This document shows, piece after piece, positions 39,301 to 46,773 of a stretch of 64,000 nucleotides of DNA; the first letter of the stretch is position 1; each line of letters starts with the position of its first letter. The notes beneath the pieces are model-generated. The model was not told where the DNA came from. It made no database searches and saw only the letters and a program-made list of their open reading frames with translations. The position numbers were made by a program, and so were the translations under genes. This DNA is from Lentimicrobium saccharophilum (lineage in GTDB: Bacteria > Bacteroidota > Bacteroidia > Bacteroidales > Lentimicrobiaceae), in the NCBI RefSeq assembly GCF_001192835.1, contig NZ_DF968182.1, positions 2,947,113 to 3,011,112 of the forward strand, given 5' to 3'.

Positions 39301-39405
39301 GCGGCGCAGAAAGGCACATTCTCGAACGGTATAAATTCGGTACAATGCCTGTATGCACCTGAGTTCTCAGCCCATTCGGAGGGAATCATGGTTGAAATCA
39401 GGTAG
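33325..39405 (+). CDS. Alpha-2-macroglobulin-like protein without the thioester
   Basis: 2026 residues, exported (membrane-spanning or signal segment at residues 3-27). Helix-rich N-terminal third, MG2-type block (RSIYRPGQTIYFKGIVV, ~620), the A2M block TRWNFMGLAHTTGLRYGQF (~1278) and a helical toroid (~1450-1800) with GGWPWFEGMPESRYITQLI. In thioester-bearing relatives a CxEQ motif lies at the start of the toroid; here the same region reads LPYLAGQTHENSD (~1470-1482) with no Cys, so covalent protease trapping is unlikely. Protease capture or envelope support by fold alone is inferred. Length is typical of the Bacteroidota branch. Confidence 0.9.
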   Translation: MKKYIFLAISLLFVMATAIALGFFHSFQSATAKPDQGMTTISNGKGIWKTVDSLVAQGLPQSALELVNAYLPETERKGDIPEFLKASIYQLRLRSDFEENFIENYIGETEKNLSLKAEPARQVLNSMLAELYWQYYQQNRYRILDQTVVKNDQSTDMATWDARRFVEKVSQHYHASLSDAGLLQSVSLKGYDPILETAEGSKKFRPTLYDFLAHRAIDFFMNDEASLTRPVRPFTMQDPGLLAEPDVFAKLNIETSDSLSFHYQALRIAQSVEKFHTGSGDPLPLMDAALKRLDFVKTNGNVRSADSLYLATLLRLEEKYRGNVVAADVIEKIARFWQEKEEGFKAPGEETGRNYVIARDWCLKAIGQYPGSDGAKNCRIILNSIEAPSLSITLGREVMPGREFPLLVNFRNTRQLWFRLIELNYDENVNVKQELYSERSAEKYLKLKSLKEWNIRLPETGDYKSHNIEAIHPATEAGYHLLIVSSNSAFDPKSSPVAMQDFWSSALSYVNRRNTDGSGVFRVLNRETGEPVKDVKIQTFTREYNYRTRSNERKNGDVYRSDAEGMFLVKSTGERNYRNLSFDFTLDNDRLVAENYFSPYRDIRQNRGEKTRTFLFTDRSIYRPGQTIYFKGIVVGTEEDNNRILTGNQSVVSIFDANGREISSLEVTSNKYGSFSGSFVLPVSGPGGQYRIDNKSGSAYFNVEEYKRPKFEVEFMPVKGSYRLNEQVTVPGRAESYTGVPVSGAVVSYRVVRSVSWPFFRFGWGYYPFHRPESEIANGTLNTEPDGTFSISFTAVPDPQAQLKNNPLFTYTIYSDVTDINGETRSATTVVQVSNKALLAELSVPEIINREAGSSYKLSTTNLNGEKTPVDVSVEVFALNEPARYTRPRLWDAPDTAVYSREEFIRRLPSDVFLNEDKTPGEKGKSVFRKNYHTASDSMVSFAGLDKWDPGRYLISLSAVDAFGERVTVDKVVRIISPESKKAPANEALWAYLLTPAPKAGETIRLLTASALKNARMYFEVMMQEQSVHRERIKISQAQAVLSYKIPETFTGEVKISLTLVYDNRSYHYSTAVTIPDSRNQLNVAFETFRSPLLPGGTEKWKLKITDPGQKPLDAELLAGMYDASLDAILPHNWYFNLSEKQYNNPEWETRNAFASGTGYTLPGLTTEPVYPAIRSYDALNWFGYGMYGGFRRFAAGRTARMMKNMEESMPEAMAVTPSADDTDGLISDQTLAEPGAVKQAEPPQIRRNLNETAFFYPHLTTNAEGEVWVEFTVPEALTRWNFMGLAHTTGLRYGQFSKEVVTRKELMVTPNLPRFFREGDKMVIQTKVSSLADNPVQGTARLELFDALTMMPADAVFGNSLSSEPFELEPAGNTAVEWQIAIPEGMEAVMVRITAVAGNHSDGEEVMLPVLTNRMLVTETLPLPINGNESRSFDFSKMTEQPGGSQTLRNHRLTLEFTSNPAWYAVQALPYLAGQTHENSDAVFNRLYANSLASYIANSSPKIRAVFETWKNLSPDALLSNLEKNQELKALVLEETPWLMEGKNESEQKQRIALMFDVNRMASMQEAAKQKLQQMQSANGGWPWFEGMPESRYITQLIMTGFGRLHYLKVMDLKQDPASLEMISRASSYLNMRMTEDYNRIMKDHPKDFDKQHPGLEHLQYLFASGYLQDVIRKDDKASDALAYFGKQARKYWTSQGLYAQGMIALWAGRNGDLKTANAIMKSLLERAITHPELGMYWRDNRGGYFWHQAPVETQALLIELFEELGNDPKAVDQMKTWLLKQKQTQRWATSRATADAVYALLLRGGDWLQTGSGISVTLGGKPVEMASRDNQPEAGTGYVKTIWQGDEILPAMGKIEVSKSTAGPAWGAMYWQYFENLDKISGHDSPLKISSRLYIKSNTDAGPVLEEISGEKPVRVGQQVVVRVELRTDRDLKFVHLKSMRAAGFEPVNTLSGYRWNGGLGYYENTRDAASNFFFNYLPKGTWVFEYTLTAAQKGTFSNGINSVQCLYAPEFSAHSEGIMVEIR

Positions 39406-39434
39406 CGCCCGGAAAGATCAGGAAGGAAGCGGGG

Positions 39435-40007
39435 CTAATTGAGGGACACCGGAACAAGCACCAGTCTCCACCTGAAACAATTGATGCCCCAGTTGTCGGT
39501 TAGGCTTCCACCGCATACGGCTTCCGACATCAGTGCATTGTCAATCCTGAAACTCATCGGGCATGCTAGCGGATTTTCGAGTGAATAAGAAACTTCACTT
39601 AATTGAATCCACCGGTATTCATCCCATTCCCAGACATTCCTCAAGCCGTCCAGTTGACAGGTCAGGTTGACCAGTAGGTATTCCTTTCCGTCCATCTTAT
39701 CCCATTTGCCTGATAACATTGAGATGGAAATACTCCCTTCCTCCCTGATCCTGATCCTGTCATTTTCAATCATCTTCTCGGATTCCCCGTTAAAAGCGGT
39801 AACCGGAGGCTGCTTGAACACCACCGTTCCGGAACTGTTTATGTCCACTTGCATGCTGACAACAGATTGAAAAGTCGGGAAGGTCCTTGTATACTCGAGG
39901 GTGAGTAAGCCTGTGTAGTCTTTGCCGGGATTCATGTCATCCTCTTTCTTATCGCAGGCCGTCAATAAGGAAAGAAACAATGACACCAGCAGAATGATCC
40001 TTGCCAT
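39435..40007 (-). CDS. Hypothetical lipoprotein
   Basis: 190 residues. Lipobox LLTAC with Cys18, followed by DKKEDD, resembling a surface-export tract. The rest is beta-rich, with a paired Cys pattern (LACPM and EAVCGGS, INCF) near the C-terminus. No family recognised. Converges with the A2M gene at 29 bp and precedes, on the same strand, the 40099-40824 gene. Confidence 0.7.
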   Translation of the reverse strand: MARIILLVSLFLSLLTACDKKEDDMNPGKDYTGLLTLEYTRTFPTFQSVVSMQVDINSSGTVVFKQPPVTAFNGESEKMIENDRIRIREEGSISISMLSGKWDKMDGKEYLLVNLTCQLDGLRNVWEWDEYRWIQLSEVSYSLENPLACPMSFRIDNALMSEAVCGGSLTDNWGINCFRWRLVLVPVSLN

Positions 40008-40098
40008 GATGCCATATTTTTAAGGGATTATTTCGCAATTTACGAAATTTTTCCTTAAAAACCAAGCTTTTAGCTATAAATAGTTTTGCTGAACCCTG

Positions 40099-40824
40099 CT
40101 ATTCCAGGAAAGGAGCCAACGGCGGCTGATTGAATTCAATCAGTGTGATATAGCCCTGATTTTCTATGGCGTTGAAACAACTGATCCATTCATTCCAGGG
40201 ATCAATCCCTTGATTATCCTGCCTGTCAAGTCTGAAGACGCCTCCGCCTTTACCCGAAGTGGCATACATCGCCTGATCCGATCCGTCGATGCGCAGCTGG
40301 CAACTTTTTATCAAAGCGGTCATCTCATCGGTTACCACTCCGTCGGGTCCGGTAACCTGGCGATAGATTCTGCAAGCCAGGTGTTTGTAGCGGTCCAAAA
40401 TAACACTGTATTCTTCATTGGAATGAATCCGGCCTGCACACTCCTTTAAACCACTGAAAGGAAGAATGATGGCATCCGGTGTTGTCCCGGAAATATATTC
40501 CAATGCAGCATCCTTGTCAATGGTCAGGATCTGAATCCAGTCGGCTGCTTCTGCTTGAGGATCGCATTTCCCCATTGAATAAAACAAACGGTAGCCTGAA
40601 AAATAGCTCTCCCTGACCGGAATGATCTTATCAGGTACATCTTCGGCTGCAAAATACTCCATCAGCGTTCTGGCATCGGTGTTGGAAAGAAAAAGATTTC
40701 CCACACCCGATTCAGTATAACATACAGCATCCGGGTATGGAACAAGCTCAATCCGCTGGGCAGATAACTCATAACCAGCAAATATCAGGATGGCAAAAGC
40801 GAGTAGTAGCTTATTCATAATCAC
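40099..40824 (-). CDS. Hypothetical exported protein
   Basis: 241 residues with signal peptide NKLLLAFAILIFAGYELSAQ; Met3 (40818) may be the true start. Mature part has five or six Cys (e.g. AVCYTE, KCDPQ, ECAGR, HLACRIY, SCQLRI, SCFNA), possibly disulfide-bonded in the periplasm. I do not recognise it. Same strand as the lipoprotein 91 bp downstream. Confidence 0.65.
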   Translation of the reverse strand: MIMNKLLLAFAILIFAGYELSAQRIELVPYPDAVCYTESGVGNLFLSNTDARTLMEYFAAEDVPDKIIPVRESYFSGYRLFYSMGKCDPQAEAADWIQILTIDKDAALEYISGTTPDAIILPFSGLKECAGRIHSNEEYSVILDRYKHLACRIYRQVTGPDGVVTDEMTALIKSCQLRIDGSDQAMYATSGKGGGVFRLDRQDNQGIDPWNEWISCFNAIENQGYITLIEFNQPPLAPFLE

Positions 40825-41099
40825 TATCTTATAGTTTATACCAAATAATTGCTACACCCGGCTGGCATCCCGGATGGTCAGGCGAATAATCATTTTATTA
40901 ATACAATAAATCCTGAAAAGTAATCGCTGGAAATCAGGAATTTTCATCCTGAAACGTATAAAAAATCGGAAATTATTGTCTGGCCTGTATTTATGGGTAT
41001 TCCGCAGCTGAATTCCAGCTGGCTGATTGCGCTACATCACTGATGTTACAGAAATAAAATCCATAATAATGATTAATTTCGCGGCCTAAATCTATTTCT

Positions 41100-42845
41100 A
41101 TGCTTCGGACACATAACTGCGGAGAATTAAACCTCAATCATACCGGAAATACCGTTACCCTTTCAGGATGGGTTCAGCGTTCGCGCGACCTTGGCGGGAT
41201 GACATTCATCGATCTGCGCGACCGATACGGAATCACGCAGCTGGTTTTCAATATGGATAGCAATGCTTCGCTTTGTGAGTCGGCCCGTAAGCTCGGGCGG
41301 GAATTTGTGATTTCCGTCACGGGAACTGTTGCCGAACGAAGCAACAAAAACCTGAAAATACCTACCGGTGAAATTGAAATCATCGTTGATCAGTTTGAGG
41401 TGCTGAATTCTTCAAAAATTCCGCCCTTCACCATCGAGGACAATACCGACGGCGGAGATGAGCTCCGTATGAAATACCGCTACCTGGACCTCCGGCGGAA
41501 TCCTGTGCGCGACAACCTTATGCTCAGGCACCGTATGGCCATAGAAACCCGTAACTACATGAACAACATCGGGTTTATCGAAGTGGAGACGCCGGTGCTT
41601 ATCAAATCGACACCCGAAGGGGCCCGTGATTTCGTGGTGCCGTCGCGGATGAACGAAGGTCAGTTTTATGCCCTTCCCCAGTCACCGCAAACCTTCAAGC
41701 AACTGCTGATGGTCGCCGGCTTCGACAGGTATTTTCAGATCGTGAAATGCTTCCGCGATGAGGACCTGAGGGCCGACCGACAGCCTGAGTTCACACAGAT
41801 CGACTGTGAGATGTCGTTTGTAACCCAGGATGATATCCTATCCACCTTCGAGGGTCTTACCAAATATCTGTTCCGCACGGTGAAAGGCGTTGAGATAGAA
41901 GCCCTGCCCCGTATGACGTTTGCCGATGCCATGAAAAATTACGGCAACGACAAACCGGATATCCGTTTCGGGATGACCTTTGTGGAAATCACGGATCTGG
42001 TAAAGGGAAAAGATTTTAAAGTATTTGATGATGCCGCGCTGGTGGCAGGAATCAATGTCACAGGATGCGCCGGTTATACCCGCAAGCAGCTTGACACCCT
42101 CACCGATTTTGTGAAACGTCCGCAAATCGGCGCCGGAGGGTTGATTTACGTGAGGTACAATGAAGACGGCACGCTTAAGTCATCGGTAGATAAATTCTAC
42201 AGTGAAGATGAGCTGAAAAAATGGGCGGCCGCCTTTGAAGCCAGGCCCGGGGACCTGATGCTGATCCTGGCCGGTGATGCCGCCAAAACCCGTAAGGCTT
42301 TATCAGAGTTGCGCCTGGAAATGGGTAATCAGCTTGGGCTGCGCAATCCGGAAGTATTTGCCCCTCTTTGGGTGGTTGATTTCCCCCTGCTGGAATGGGA
42401 TGAAGAAACACAGCGTTACTATGCAATGCACCATCCGTTTACCTCTCCGAAGCCGGAAGATATTCCCCTGCTCGACAGCGATCCGGGGAGGGTGCGCGCC
42501 AACGCCTATGACCTGGTAATCAACGGAGTGGAAATAGGCGGAGGCTCTATCCGTATCCACAACAAAGAGTTGCAGAAGAAAATGTTCACCATCCTGGGAT
42601 TTACCGATGAGGACGCCCAGGCGCAGTTTGGCTTCCTGATGAACGCCTTTGAATACGGTGCGCCTCCTCATGGCGGCATCGCATTCGGCTTCGACCGCAT
42701 GTGCTCACTTTTCGGTGGTTCCGAAAGCATCCGTGATTATATCGCATTTCCGAAGAACAACGCCGGCCGCGATGTAATGATCGACTCACCGGCCCCGATC
42801 AAACAGGAACAACTGGATGAATTAAAACTTAAAATCAATTTATAA
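41100..42845 (+). CDS. aspS: Aspartyl-tRNA synthetase
   Basis: 581 residues. N-terminal OB-fold anticodon-binding domain ([24 protein letters not shown]), class II catalytic core with [18 protein letters not shown]-like ([15 protein letters not shown]), motif 2 [19 protein letters not shown], a bacterial insertion/GAD-like domain (~285-400), and motif 3 ([10 protein letters not shown]). Charges tRNA-Asp. TAATTTCG at 41074-41081 is a weak -7 candidate. The 275 bp before it hold nothing else recognisable. Confidence 0.97.
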   Translation: MLRTHNCGELNLNHTGNTVTLSGWVQRSRDLGGMTFIDLRDRYGITQLVFNMDSNASLCESARKLGREFVISVTGTVAERSNKNLKIPTGEIEIIVDQFEVLNSSKIPPFTIEDNTDGGDELRMKYRYLDLRRNPVRDNLMLRHRMAIETRNYMNNIGFIEVETPVLIKSTPEGARDFVVPSRMNEGQFYALPQSPQTFKQLLMVAGFDRYFQIVKCFRDEDLRADRQPEFTQIDCEMSFVTQDDILSTFEGLTKYLFRTVKGVEIEALPRMTFADAMKNYGNDKPDIRFGMTFVEITDLVKGKDFKVFDDAALVAGINVTGCAGYTRKQLDTLTDFVKRPQIGAGGLIYVRYNEDGTLKSSVDKFYSEDELKKWAAAFEARPGDLMLILAGDAAKTRKALSELRLEMGNQLGLRNPEVFAPLWVVDFPLLEWDEETQRYYAMHHPFTSPKPEDIPLLDSDPGRVRANAYDLVINGVEIGGGSIRIHNKELQKKMFTILGFTDEDAQAQFGFLMNAFEYGAPPHGGIAFGFDRMCSLFGGSESIRDYIAFPKNNAGRDVMIDSPAPIKQEQLDELKLKINL

Positions 42846-42855
42846 CTTCCCTCCG

Positions 42856-43194
42856 ATGAAACCGGTAAAATCGTTGCTACAGTTATCCAAATGGCTGCTG
42901 CGTATCACATTGCTCACCTGGCTTGTGCTTCAGCACGGACAGACCATCCTGGCCCTGCAATACCAGACCCAGTCATTTTACATCGCACTTGCTTTTGTGC
43001 TGTTCGGAACACTTCTGTTTGCAGGCGGTTTTACCTCAAAACCTTCGCTAACAGTGATTTCAGCACTACTGCTGGTTTTATTGTTCGCCTATAGTCTCTA
43101 TCTGGGATTTGTTCCTGCGGTTACCACCGGGCAGGTTTTAAACCTGTTGCTGTTATCCGTCAGTATGTATTTTATGGCAGCCGGAAATAAATAA
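42856..43194 (+). CDS. Small four-helix membrane protein of unknown function
   Basis: 112 residues with about four hydrophobic segments (LLRITLLTWLVLQ, FYIALAFVLFGTLLFAGGF, LTVISALLLVLLFAYSLYL, LNLLLLSVSMYFMA). 10 nt after aspS, so probably co-transcribed. No family recognised. Confidence 0.7.
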   Translation: MKPVKSLLQLSKWLLRITLLTWLVLQHGQTILALQYQTQSFYIALAFVLFGTLLFAGGFTSKPSLTVISALLLVLLFAYSLYLGFVPAVTTGQVLNLLLLSVSMYFMAAGNK

Positions 43195-43210
43195 CATTAC
43201 ATCCTGACAT

Positions 43211-43858
43211 TTACCGGCCGGCAGGCATCATCAACAGTTCCAGACCTTCAGGAAGCGGAAGGGCGGGTGTATTCTTCTGATCGCTGATTCTGTCGGTAAA
43301 AAGCATACCCCCCAGGTGGTCATATTCATGCTGAAAGATGACGGCTGTAAAATCTTCCAGCATTTCGGTATGCCATCCGCCTGTATAATCCTGGTATTCA
43401 ACCATAATGGCATAACTCCTCAGCACTTCACCCCTGGTATCCGGAATTGAAAGGCAACCTTCCCCTCCCCTGCGTTGCAGGGAGGAATAGCTCAGGATGC
43501 GTGGATTAATCAGGAATTCAAAGGGAAATCCCGGTTTATCAAAACGCTGCAGCCAGAAAACATTCCGGTTTATCCCGACCTGCGGGGCGGCAATGCCCAC
43601 GCCGGGGTTGGCCGTGTCGCGCATGGTAAGCAGCATACGCTGCGCCAGCAGGGGAAGCAGGGGGTCATCAGGGCTGATATCGGTGCTTTCAGCTGTGAGT
43701 ACTTTAAGATCATCCGCAGAGGTACTAAGCAACACCCGCATCATCCCGGCCGTATCCCCCGTCATAATCAATGCCTGCTCTGATGGGGTAAAATCCTGAC
43801 TCAAGACAATGCCGGGAAAAAGTGCAAGCCATAAAACCAATGAATACAAACAGCGCAT
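43211..43858 (-). CDS. Exported peptide deformylase-like protein
   Basis: 215 residues from the ATG at 43858; the frame extends to 43951, but MRCLYSLVLWLALFPGIVLSQ is a signal peptide. All three deformylase motifs are intact: GIAAPQVG (88-95), EGCLS (133-137, metal ligand Cys135) and HEYDH (177-181, metal ligands His177, His181 and catalytic Glu178). A signal peptide is unexpected for an enzyme that normally acts on nascent chains at the ribosome, so it may be a periplasmic or surface amidase-type relative. N-terminal ~70 residues precede the catalytic fold. A separate cytosolic deformylase presumably exists elsewhere. Confidence 0.85.
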   Translation of the reverse strand: MRCLYSLVLWLALFPGIVLSQDFTPSEQALIMTGDTAGMMRVLLSTSADDLKVLTAESTDISPDDPLLPLLAQRMLLTMRDTANPGVGIAAPQVGINRNVFWLQRFDKPGFPFEFLINPRILSYSSLQRRGGEGCLSIPDTRGEVLRSYAIMVEYQDYTGGWHTEMLEDFTAVIFQHEYDHLGGMLFTDRISDQKNTPALPLPEGLELLMMPAGR

Positions 43859-44050
43859 AGGAAATATTTTTACAAAGATAAAGCAACGGTAATCCGCAAA
43901 CTGAATAAATCTGCCTACGAAAGCTATATATTTGATTTTGAACCTGTACAATAACTTTCAGGTGAATAATATTTAACCCCCTGATTGAAGTAATGTTCAG
44001 ATTCTGTCCTGAAATTGAACCGATGAAAACAGGTTTCTGCAGGAAAAACT

Positions 44051-44058
44051 TATCTTTG
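44051..44058 (+). promoter_or_regulatory. -7 element of the mgtE leader
   Basis: TATCTTTG followed by CACC. Predicts a transcript start near 44064 and a 5' leader of about 115 nt before mgtE. No clear -33 TTTG. Confidence 0.6.
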
Positions 44059-44081
44059 CACCTTCAAACCATTACCCGACC

Positions 44082-44123
44082 ATGAAAGACGACCCCTATT
44101 CGTGTGGCCTGATTAAACACTAA
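44082..44123 (+). CDS. Putative 13-residue leader peptide upstream of mgtE
   Basis: ATG at 44082, TAA at 44121: MKDDPYSCGLIKH. It lies between the predicted start of transcription and mgtE. The Asp-Asp-Pro stretch directly after the start resembles the acidic/proline sequences of Mg2+-sensing leader peptides of enterobacteria, where low Mg2+ destabilises the ribosome. The stop codon sits 1 nt before a hairpin that overlaps an anti-Shine-Dalgarno segment. Being so short, chance occurrence cannot be excluded. Confidence 0.4.
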   Translation: MKDDPYSCGLIKH

Positions 44124-44124
44124 C

Positions 44125-44170
44125 CTGCAGGGGGTTTTGTATCTCCTTGCAGCAAATACCCGTAAGGAGA
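44125..44170 (+). promoter_or_regulatory. Alternative hairpins with anti-Shine-Dalgarno segment in the mgtE leader
   Basis: Hairpin A: CTGCAGGGGG (44125-44134) pairs with CTCCTTGCAG (44143-44152), 10 pairs including two G-U, loop 8 nt. Hairpin B: TCTCCTT (44142-44148) pairs perfectly with AAGGAGA (44164-44170), which holds the mgtE Shine-Dalgarno AAGGAG, 8 nt before the ATG at 44178. The two are mutually exclusive because both use CTCCTT. A strong SD is unusual in Bacteroidota. Confidence 0.55.
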
Positions 44171-44177
44171 ACAATCA

Positions 44178-45521
44178 ATGGGTGAAACTGAAATCACATT
44201 TTTCGAAGATCTGATCAGGGATAAAGACTGGAGCAGCCTCAGGCATGAGCTTGAGGATATGGATCCCATCCTGATTGCAGAGATTATTGACGAGTTGCCC
44301 GAACAGGACGACATCATCCTGTTCCGGTTATTGCCAAGAGAACAGGCAAAGAATACCTTTCAGTACCTCCCGCACGAGAAGCAGGAGCAGATTATCGAGG
44401 GGCTGGCCAAAAATGTAAACAGGGTAGCGGGGCTGCTCAACGACCTGGATCCCGACGACCGTACGGCGTTTTTCGAAGAACTTCCCGGCAACATTACCCA
44501 GCGGCTGATACAGCTTTTGTCGCCGGAAGAGCGGCTCATTGCCACCCGCCTGCTCGGATATCCCGAACACAGCATCGGAAGGTTGATGACGCCCGAATTT
44601 GTTGCCGTGAAGCCCGATTTTACCGTCGAGCAGGCGTTGAAACATATCCGGATGTACGGCAGGGATTCTGAAACACTCAACCTGATTTACGTGGTTGACG
44701 ACAACTGGAAACTGATCGATGATATCCGCATCAGGGAAATCATTCTGGCCGATCCCGGGCAACATGTCCGGGACCTGATGGATGAGCATTTTGTTTCGCT
44801 CTATGCTTTCGACGATCAGGAAGTAGCCATCCGGGTTTTCCAGGATCAGGACCGCATCGCGCTGCCGGTGCTTGATTCGGAAGGACTGCTGCTGGGGATT
44901 GTAACGGTTGACGACGTGATGGACGTTGTGGAAGAGGAAACCACCGAAGACTTTCACAAATTCGGATCATTCCAGGCGGCCATTGTCAATCCGCTGAAAG
45001 CCAGAATCTTTTTTCTTTATCAGAAACGTATTCTTTGGCTGATCGTACTGGTGTTTATGAACGTCTTTTCGGGGGCGGCCCTGGCAACCTTCGAAGGTGT
45101 GATACAATCAGCTGTATCGTTGGTATTCTTCCTTCCTTTGCTGATCGGTAGCGGAGGCAATGCCGGAGCACAGTCGGCAACCCTGATGATCCGATCCCTG
45201 GCGATCGGTGATGTGGAAACCAAAGACTGGTTCAGGCTGCTGGGCAGGGAGTTCCTGGTTTCCTTCCTGCTTGGAGTCACCATGGCGGCCGGTGTTAGCC
45301 TGATTGCCAGTGTACGCGCCCCGCAATATATTGTTGTGGTAGCCGCCACTATGATTCTGGCAGTAATGTCAGGCAGCCTGATCGGCATGATCACCCCTTT
45401 TATTTTCACCAAACTGAAACTCGATCCGGCCACGGCCAGTGCTCCGCTGATTACTTCCATTGCGGATATTTCCGGAGTAGTAATCTATTTTTCAATTGCT
45501 TCCTGGTATATGGGTCTGTAA
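44178..45521 (+). CDS. mgtE: MgtE-family magnesium transporter
   Basis: 447 residues. N-terminal acidic superhelical domain (~1-125), two CBS domains (~128-250; DDNWKLIDDIRIREIIL, LLLGIVTVDDVMDVVEEE), a connecting helix and five membrane helices (~280-445) with the conserved GGNAGAQSATLMIRSLAIG near residue 328 (pore region). Mg2+ channel/transporter of the inner membrane, gated closed by Mg2+ bound at the cytosolic domains. The leader upstream suggests an additional level of control of translation. Confidence 0.96.
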   Translation: MGETEITFFEDLIRDKDWSSLRHELEDMDPILIAEIIDELPEQDDIILFRLLPREQAKNTFQYLPHEKQEQIIEGLAKNVNRVAGLLNDLDPDDRTAFFEELPGNITQRLIQLLSPEERLIATRLLGYPEHSIGRLMTPEFVAVKPDFTVEQALKHIRMYGRDSETLNLIYVVDDNWKLIDDIRIREIILADPGQHVRDLMDEHFVSLYAFDDQEVAIRVFQDQDRIALPVLDSEGLLLGIVTVDDVMDVVEEETTEDFHKFGSFQAAIVNPLKARIFFLYQKRILWLIVLVFMNVFSGAALATFEGVIQSAVSLVFFLPLLIGSGGNAGAQSATLMIRSLAIGDVETKDWFRLLGREFLVSFLLGVTMAAGVSLIASVRAPQYIVVVAATMILAVMSGSLIGMITPFIFTKLKLDPATASAPLITSIADISGVVIYFSIASWYMGL

Positions 45522-45590
45522 GGCCCCGCTCCTCCCCTGCCGGGTTTAATTGCCCTTTCGGGAAGGAATCTCTTTTCAGAGGGATTGTTG

Positions 45591-45598
45591 TACTTTTG
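45591..45598 (+). promoter_or_regulatory. -7 element of yhhQ
   Basis: TACTTTTG followed by CAGCC, 31 bp before the yhhQ ATG. Confidence 0.6.
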
Positions 45599-45629
45599 CA
45601 GCCTGATATACTGACCAATACAAAAACAA

Positions 45630-46331
45630 ATGACAGACGCAGAACAGTCCGGCAAGGTTCATTTCAGGTATTTTGATGTGATTATGGCGCTTTTTGTAGC
45701 CATCCTGCTGATTTCCAACCTAGCCTCCACAAAAATCACCTCCCTCTGGCTTTTTACGTTCGACGGCGGAACCATCCTCTTCCCCCTCAGTTACATATTC
45801 GGGGATATCCTTACGGAAGTTTACGGTTATCAGCGTTCACGCAAAGTCATCTGGACCGGTTTCGGGGCAGCCTTGCTGATGTCGCTGGTGTTGTGGATAG
45901 TGCAGGAGTTGCCTCCGGCCGCCGACTGGCCCAATCAGCAGGCCTATGAAACATTGCTGGGTTTTGTCCCGCGCATTGTACTGGCAAGCCTGGTGGCTTA
46001 CTTTGCCGGCGCCTTTTCGAATGCCTACCTGATGTCGAAACTGAAAATCAGAACAAAAGGGAAGTACCTGTGGGTGCGCACCATAGGCTCTACCCTGCTG
46101 GGTGAAGGCATTGACACCGCCATCTTCTGCCTGATCGCGTTTTACGGCACCATGCCCGACAGTTTGCTGATCTCAATTATTATTTCCAACTACATCTTTA
46201 AATCAGGGGTTGAAATTGTGTTCACCCCCCTTACCTACCGCATCGTTGCATTTTTGAAAAAGCGCGAACAGGTGGATGTATTCGACACCGGCATCAGCTA
46301 CAATCCTTTCCGTTATTTTGTAAAAGAATAA
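45630..46331 (+). CDS. yhhQ: Queuosine precursor transporter (VUT family)
   Basis: 233 residues with six membrane helices. Family marks: ISNLASTKI, FPLSYIFGDILTEVYGYQRSRK (~50-72), an APYFAGAFSNAYLMSKLKIRTKGKYLW-type stretch and STLLGEGIDTAIFCLIAFYG. Known members import preQ0 or preQ1 for queuosine synthesis in tRNA. Expressed from its own promoter. Confidence 0.92.
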   Translation: MTDAEQSGKVHFRYFDVIMALFVAILLISNLASTKITSLWLFTFDGGTILFPLSYIFGDILTEVYGYQRSRKVIWTGFGAALLMSLVLWIVQELPPAADWPNQQAYETLLGFVPRIVLASLVAYFAGAFSNAYLMSKLKIRTKGKYLWVRTIGSTLLGEGIDTAIFCLIAFYGTMPDSLLISIIISNYIFKSGVEIVFTPLTYRIVAFLKKREQVDVFDTGISYNPFRYFVKE

Positions 46332-46371
46332 CAAGTTTGCCTGCAGCAATTACCGCTGACTGCTTTTTGCA

Positions 46372-46379
46372 TATCTTTG
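46372..46379 (+). promoter_or_regulatory. -7 element of folB
   Basis: TATCTTTG, 28 bp before the folB ATG. Confidence 0.55.
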
Positions 46380-46407
46380 CTTAAACCCATTCTAAAAAGA
46401 ACTGATC

Positions 46408-46773
46408 ATGGGCATGATTTCAATAGAGGGTATGGAGTTTTTCTCATACCATGGGCATTTTAAGGAAGAGCAGGTCATCGGCACCCGGTTTATGGTTGAC
46501 CTGTTTATTCAGGTTGATACCGGCCGTGCCGAGCGCAGCGACAGCCTGCACGATACGGTTAACTATCTGTCCGTTTACCAGACCGTTAAACAGGAAATGG
46601 AACAGAAATCGCACCTGCTGGAGCATGTTGCCCACCGCATTCTGAAAGCGGTGCATGCCCGTTTCCCGGATGTGACTGACGCCGAGGTAAAGATTTCCAA
46701 GCTGAACCCTCCGCTGGGTGGCAAAATTGACCGGGTTTGCGTAACCCTGAGCAGCGATGACATTTATGAATGA
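46408..46773 (+). CDS. folB: Dihydroneopterin aldolase
   Basis: 121 residues. MISIEGMEFFSYHGHFKEEQVIGTRFMVDLFIQVD at the start carries the conserved catalytic Tyr and the pterin-binding region; DTVNYLSVYQTVKQEM and LLEHVAHRI (with the conserved Glu) follow, ending in KLNPPLGGKIDRVCVTL. Makes 6-hydroxymethyl-dihydropterin in folate synthesis. Overlaps the CWC gene, so the two are co-translated. Confidence 0.96.
   Translation: MGMISIEGMEFFSYHGHFKEEQVIGTRFMVDLFIQVDTGRAERSDSLHDTVNYLSVYQTVKQEMEQKSHLLEHVAHRILKAVHARFPDVTDAEVKISKLNPPLGGKIDRVCVTLSSDDIYE

Noticed and set aside
43859-43951. Longer start for the deformylase-like gene
   Set aside because: The 31 extra residues carry no typical feature, and the internal ATG gives a clean signal peptide.
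44060-44177. Known Mg2+ riboswitch (M-box or mini-ykkC type) in the mgtE leader
   Set aside because: The leader is only ~115 nt with simple hairpins and lacks the multi-arm M-box layout.
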